Below, in pieces: positions 61,236 through 64,000 of a stretch of DNA of 64,000 bases (the stretch's first letter is position 1; each line of letters opens with the position of its first letter). This stretch comes from Methanococcoides alaskense (GTDB lineage: Archaea > Halobacteriota > Methanosarcinia > Methanosarcinales > Methanosarcinaceae), in contig NZ_JAVDQI010000003.1 in the NCBI RefSeq assembly GCF_031454185.1, positions 62,001-126,000 on the forward strand, written 5' to 3'. Below the pieces are notes generated by a model. The model was not told the DNA's origin, searched no databases, and was given only the letters and a program-made list of their open reading frames with translations. The translations under genes were made by a program, and so were the position numbers.

Positions 61236-61718
61236 TCACTCTTTACGGCGCATGAAAATAAATGACAGTCCAAGAATTGCTGCGATTGGAAGTGCAACTG
61301 TTGGGAATTCTGGAATTTCTTGTTCTCCAGAGCAGTAGTGAGAAATCACAACTTTTGCATTATGCTTCATTGTCCCAGTAAATGTCAGAGTCGCCTCCAG
61401 ATCATCAAAATCATGATAAACGGTGTAGAAATGTATTGCACCTCCGGTTACCTCACCTGTCGCGGTATCTAATACATCTCCAGATGATTTGTCATATATA
61501 GTAAGCACGTAGTCAGTAGCTCCGTTGGCTCCTGTGGCAATCCAATGGATTCCCGGGGCTCCATTAAAATTTAGATCAGTGCAATCCTCAGTAGAGTCTG
61601 TGCCCTGCCCCGTCCACTCCACAGGCGAAGAAATGTCAGGAGGAGCTGCTACTGCAATTCCAGTCATTGCCACGAGCAGGACTACTAGACCCACCCACAA
61701 TAAAGATTTTCTTATCAT
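61236..61718 (-). CDS. Secreted PEF-CTERM protein
   Basis: A 160-residue protein with a signal peptide (about 2-25, ending AVAA) and a C-terminal sorting signal: IPEFPTVALPIA, a hydrophobic helix and the basic RRKE. This is the PEF-CTERM signal cut by archaeosortase C-type enzymes. The mature part is a small beta-rich, Cys-poor domain (about 26-130) of unknown function. AAAGGTGG precedes the chosen ATG; an upstream ATG in frame is unlikely. Confidence 0.85.
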   Translation of the reverse strand: MIRKSLLWVGLVVLLVAMTGIAVAAPPDISSPVEWTGQGTDSTEDCTDLNFNGAPGIHWIATGANGATDYVLTIYDKSSGDVLDTATGEVTGGAIHFYTVYHDFDDLEATLTFTGTMKHNAKVVISHYCSGEQEIPEFPTVALPIAAILGLSFIFMRRKE

Positions 61719-61879
61719 TTTACCACCTTTACTATTTTGCACCACTTTATTATATAGCACATTTCTTAATGATAGTAGATAAGTATATTGTAAAAAGTGA
61801 TACAGTAGTAATATACATATAATGAGGAAATGGGCATGATGTCGCTAACTATATATACAACTCATCCAGTGATAAATCC

Positions 61880-62190
61880 GAGAGAGGAAGGACGATCGCC
61901 GGGTCTTTGACCTGAGGAAAGTCTCCCCATCATCCAGATACACGAACACCTGTGAAGGGTGTCGGGTGAGAACCCGGGCTCTGGCACAGAAACGATACCA
62001 CACCATACCAATGCTATGATACCGAAAGGTTGAGGTCGTATGGAACGTGGATGGAACGGCGAAACCTCGTGGATGCAAGTTGGAGTAGGGATCAAGCAGG
62101 TTTCTGGACTGCCCCGAATTTATTAACGCGTAGCCGAATATCGTCAATGCAAGTGTCCGTAAGGACCTTCATTATCCGCCCTGCGGATAA
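61880..62190 (+). ncRNA. rnpB: RNase P RNA
   Basis: The conserved CR-I GAGGAAAGTC is at 61914-61923 just after a GGTC-TTT-GACC hairpin. The ACAGAAACGATACCACACC segment follows at about 61986. GACGAT at 61891-61896 pairs with ATCGTC at 62140-62145, closing the core. A TATA box (CTATATATA, about 61849-61857) gives a start near 61880. The ends are approximate. It is the ribozyme that matures tRNA 5' ends, partner of Rpp29 (52890-53195). Confidence 0.85.
62172..62190 (+). terminator. Hairpin at the 3' end of RNase P RNA
   Basis: TTATCCGC-CCT-GCGGATAA is a perfect 8-bp stem with a 3-base loop. It is followed by only a short T-run (TTTT about 7 bases later). It could close or protect the RNA end. 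Confidence 0.4.
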
Positions 62191-62268
62191 GGAATTTTGC
62201 ATCAACAGAAGGGAGCTTACTCTCCTCACTCACAACCAACTTATTTTAAACTAACAGTATACTTATTT

Positions 62269-62895
62269 TCATTCATTTTGAGAGAACTTTTGCAACGTGT
62301 CTGCTACGAACACTTCATCTACCTTCGTATTGTAGCAACCATCGTTGAGCATAGGAATCCCATATGTAACGATTCCCGTACCGGCCAGTGAACGCATGCC
62401 CTTGTTTATTTCATAATCACAGGCAATGACAAGCACACCATCCGCACGTCGGTCCTTAAGGATGTTCTTCACAAAGGATGAGCCGGTCACGATATAAAAT
62501 TCATAACCATACTTTTCGGCATCCTCTTTGAGTTGGTCGAACACACATTTCCCACATGACCTGCACTGTATCCCATATTTTGTAGCGTATGCAGGACAAT
62601 CCAATGAACGCATGCAATGTGGGACGAACATCAGCCGCTTTTTTGTCTTTGCAAAATCTGACATGTGTGCGGTATTTTTCAAAGAAACCATCCACTTGTC
62701 AAGTTTTCGCGGGTCAGAGAACTTACAAAAGAAATATTTAAGCGGAAGGAAGAAGAAATCCAATACATTCGCAAAAAAGCCGGATAACCAGACATTTCGA
62801 GTAAGGCTTACACGACTAGCATAAAGAGATAATGCTGCAATAAACACAGACAACACAAAAAGAACCAATAACAATTTGCCTATAATATTATACAT
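62269..62895 (-). CDS. DUF116 family membrane-anchored cysteine protein, copy A
   Basis: A 208-residue protein. Helices at about 5-28 and 35-55 anchor it. The cysteine set VPHCMRSLDCPA near residue 92 and CRSCGKC near 112, plus ACDYEINKG and MLNDGCYNTKVD near 190, are the DUF116 pattern seen in methanogens and anaerobes. It may bind a metal cluster; the function is unknown. It overlaps the paralogue upstream by 8 bases. Confidence 0.75.
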   Translation of the reverse strand: MYNIIGKLLLVLFVLSVFIAALSLYASRVSLTRNVWLSGFFANVLDFFFLPLKYFFCKFSDPRKLDKWMVSLKNTAHMSDFAKTKKRLMFVPHCMRSLDCPAYATKYGIQCRSCGKCVFDQLKEDAEKYGYEFYIVTGSSFVKNILKDRRADGVLVIACDYEINKGMRSLAGTGIVTYGIPMLNDGCYNTKVDEVFVADTLQKFSQNE

Positions 62896-63523
62896 TGCAG
62901 AGCTCCATTTTTTCGATCACTTCGAGAACATCCACTTTTGTATTGAAGCAACCATCTTTCAAAAGGCAAACACCCTGAACAGGTATGAACGAGATTTCTT
63001 CCATGGATTCAGAAAGCTCATTGTAACAGGCTACACCTATACAGGAACCAGGCTTGTGTGCTTTCATGATCTTCCTGACAAAACTTCCCCCTGGGATCAC
63101 ATAAACCCTGAACCCACGTTCATCAGCAGCTTCACAGATACTGCCAATATCACATAGACCACACTTTTTACACTCATATCCAAGTATAGGATCACATCGG
63201 GCCCTGCAATTAGCATGACGCATACACTGGGGCAAAAAGACAGCCCTTGTGCCTTTTGCATTGATAAAATCATCAAGCATTACAGCATTCCTTATCTCAA
63301 TGAGGATCTCATCTACAAGAGTATCCCTTATTGAGAAGACACCACACATCCATTTGGCAGGGGAGTAGAACAGATAAAGCATGAAAAGAACAAAATTAGG
63401 AAAGATGACCTTTTTATTCTTAAAACTGTAAAATCCAACAAGCAATGCCACAACGATCCCCAGTAGAGCAAAGAGAAGCATATATACGAATAGCTTACCC
63501 AGAAGTTCATAGGGAATTTCCAT
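62888..63523 (-). CDS. DUF116 family membrane-anchored cysteine protein, copy B
   Basis: A 211-residue paralogue of the gene at 62269 with the same layout: two N-terminal helices, LPQCMRHANCRARCDP near residue 100, CKKCGLCDIGS near 118 and LLKDGCFNTKVD near 194. The overlap and shared order show a tandem duplication, now diverged. Both copies are coupled and may form a heteromer. Confidence 0.75.
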   Translation of the reverse strand: MEIPYELLGKLFVYMLLFALLGIVVALLVGFYSFKNKKVIFPNFVLFMLYLFYSPAKWMCGVFSIRDTLVDEILIEIRNAVMLDDFINAKGTRAVFLPQCMRHANCRARCDPILGYECKKCGLCDIGSICEAADERGFRVYVIPGGSFVRKIMKAHKPGSCIGVACYNELSESMEEISFIPVQGVCLLKDGCFNTKVDVLEVIEKMELCNV

Positions 63524-63623
63524 GAGCCAGAGAGAGTAGGTAGCAATATTTAAAAGTAACTGTAAAAGAGAACTGAGTAAAAATAAAGACGGACATAAAA
63601 AAAATTAATGAAAGGTCGAGAGA

Positions 63624-64000
63624 TCAGCTCTCTACACAATCATCAAGTGAAATCCCAAGTGCTTCAGCCGTCAGGACGATAACGTCCTCAACAACAAGCT
63701 CATCTGCACCAAGGGAGTCCCTTCCATCAGAAAGGTTCCTCTTACAGAACGGGCATGCACTTGAAAGGATATCCGGATTCTTTGCAAGGGCATCCTGAAC
63801 ACGAGTTTCAGCAACACCGAGAGCAAGATCAGGAACTCCAGCCTTTACACCACCGCCAGCTCCACAGCAGCGCTGGTTCTCCTTGATACGGTCCATCTCT
63901 TTAAGATTGAGACCTGGAATTGCGTTAAGCACGAATCGTGGTGGCTCATATACACCAACGTGACGTCCAAGGTGACATGGGTCATGGTATGTTACTGTAA
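63624..64000 (-). CDS. HdrD-like (CCG-domain) Fe-S protein, N-terminus outside window
   Basis: The C-terminal 125 residues are present; the frame continues to the window edge. YHDPCHLGRH and NQRCCGAGGGV, then ACPFCKRN, are the cysteine-rich CCG motifs that bind the special 4Fe-4S cluster in HdrB/HdrD and lactate-oxidase LldE/GlpC proteins. In a methanogen this is most likely an HdrD-type heterodisulfide-reductase subunit or relative; the missing part prevents a choice. Confidence 0.8.
   Translation of the reverse strand, partial: TVTYHDPCHLGRHVGVYEPPRFVLNAIPGLNLKEMDRIKENQRCCGAGGGVKAGVPDLALGVAETRVQDALAKNPDILSSACPFCKRNLSDGRDSLGADELVVEDVIVLTAEALGISLDDCVES

Noticed and set aside
1..64000. CRISPR array or cas genes
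   Set aside because: No regularly spaced repeat with unique spacers was found; the only regular repeat is the 19-bp triple at 42932, which has no spacers.

Overview
The window looks like chromosomal DNA of a methylotrophic methanogen of the order Methanosarcinales, most like Methanococcoides or a close relative. The evidence is archaeal ribosomal genes (S4e, L19e, L32e, Rpp29, Cbf5), chromatin protein MC1, the methanopterin enzyme MptA, an RNA polymerase subunit D with two Fe-S clusters, a c-type multiheme cytochrome, archaeosine synthesis, an HPS-RraA fusion, an MtmB-family methyltransferase, and many small protein families known mainly from methanogens. The species is inferred, not proven.

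Layout. 1-9.5 kb: end of a proton-pump-type P-ATPase, a secreted beta-helix protein, pyrBI, the HPS-RraA fusion, a prepilin peptidase and RecQ. 9.7-16.4 kb: guaAb with an archaeosine radical SAM gene, argB, MC1, mptA, a nucleotidyltransferase, an ArgA-like acetyltransferase and tRNA-Arg(CCT). 16.5-24.3 kb: a pilus-type ATPase and membrane platform pair, a frameshifted ferredoxin, a COG2108-like radical SAM protein, a prenyl transferase (uppS) and a 26-residue ORF. 24.3-29 kb: an operon-like set of a pyrrolysine-free MtmB homologue, an Orc1/Cdc6-type ATPase and a HyuA-like ATPase, behind a tandem 52-bp operator-like repeat. 29.2-31.8 kb: two identical tRNA-Leu genes and rpoD-rpsK-rpsD-rpsM. 32-38.9 kb: transporter, HAD hydrolase, M1 aminopeptidase, DJ-1/PfpI protein and an eight-haem-site surface cytochrome. 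38.9-41.7 kb: an AT-rich accessory island with three copies of a degenerate repeat, a zinc ribbon protein, a YkgJ-like protein and a DUF2971 gene with three in-frame TAG codons. 41.8-58 kb: tRNA-Ser, then cbf5, cmk, the EMC3/Oxa1-like DUF106 gene, adk, secY and the spc/S10 ribosomal superoperon, all on the minus strand. 58.5-64 kb: a methyltransferase, a response regulator, Hsp20, a PEF-CTERM protein, RNase P RNA, two DUF116 paralogues and the end of an HdrD-like Fe-S protein.

Most striking points. First, all 74 other protein genes whose ends I could read stop with TAA (38) or TGA (36) and none with TAG, while the DUF2971 gene is only complete if three TAG codons are translated. This fits TAG being a sense (pyrrolysine) codon here. 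Second, the MtmB-like/Orc/HyuA-like operon looks like an uncharacterised methyl-transfer or methylamine-related system. Third, the surface cytochrome carries seven CXXCH sites and one CXXCK site.
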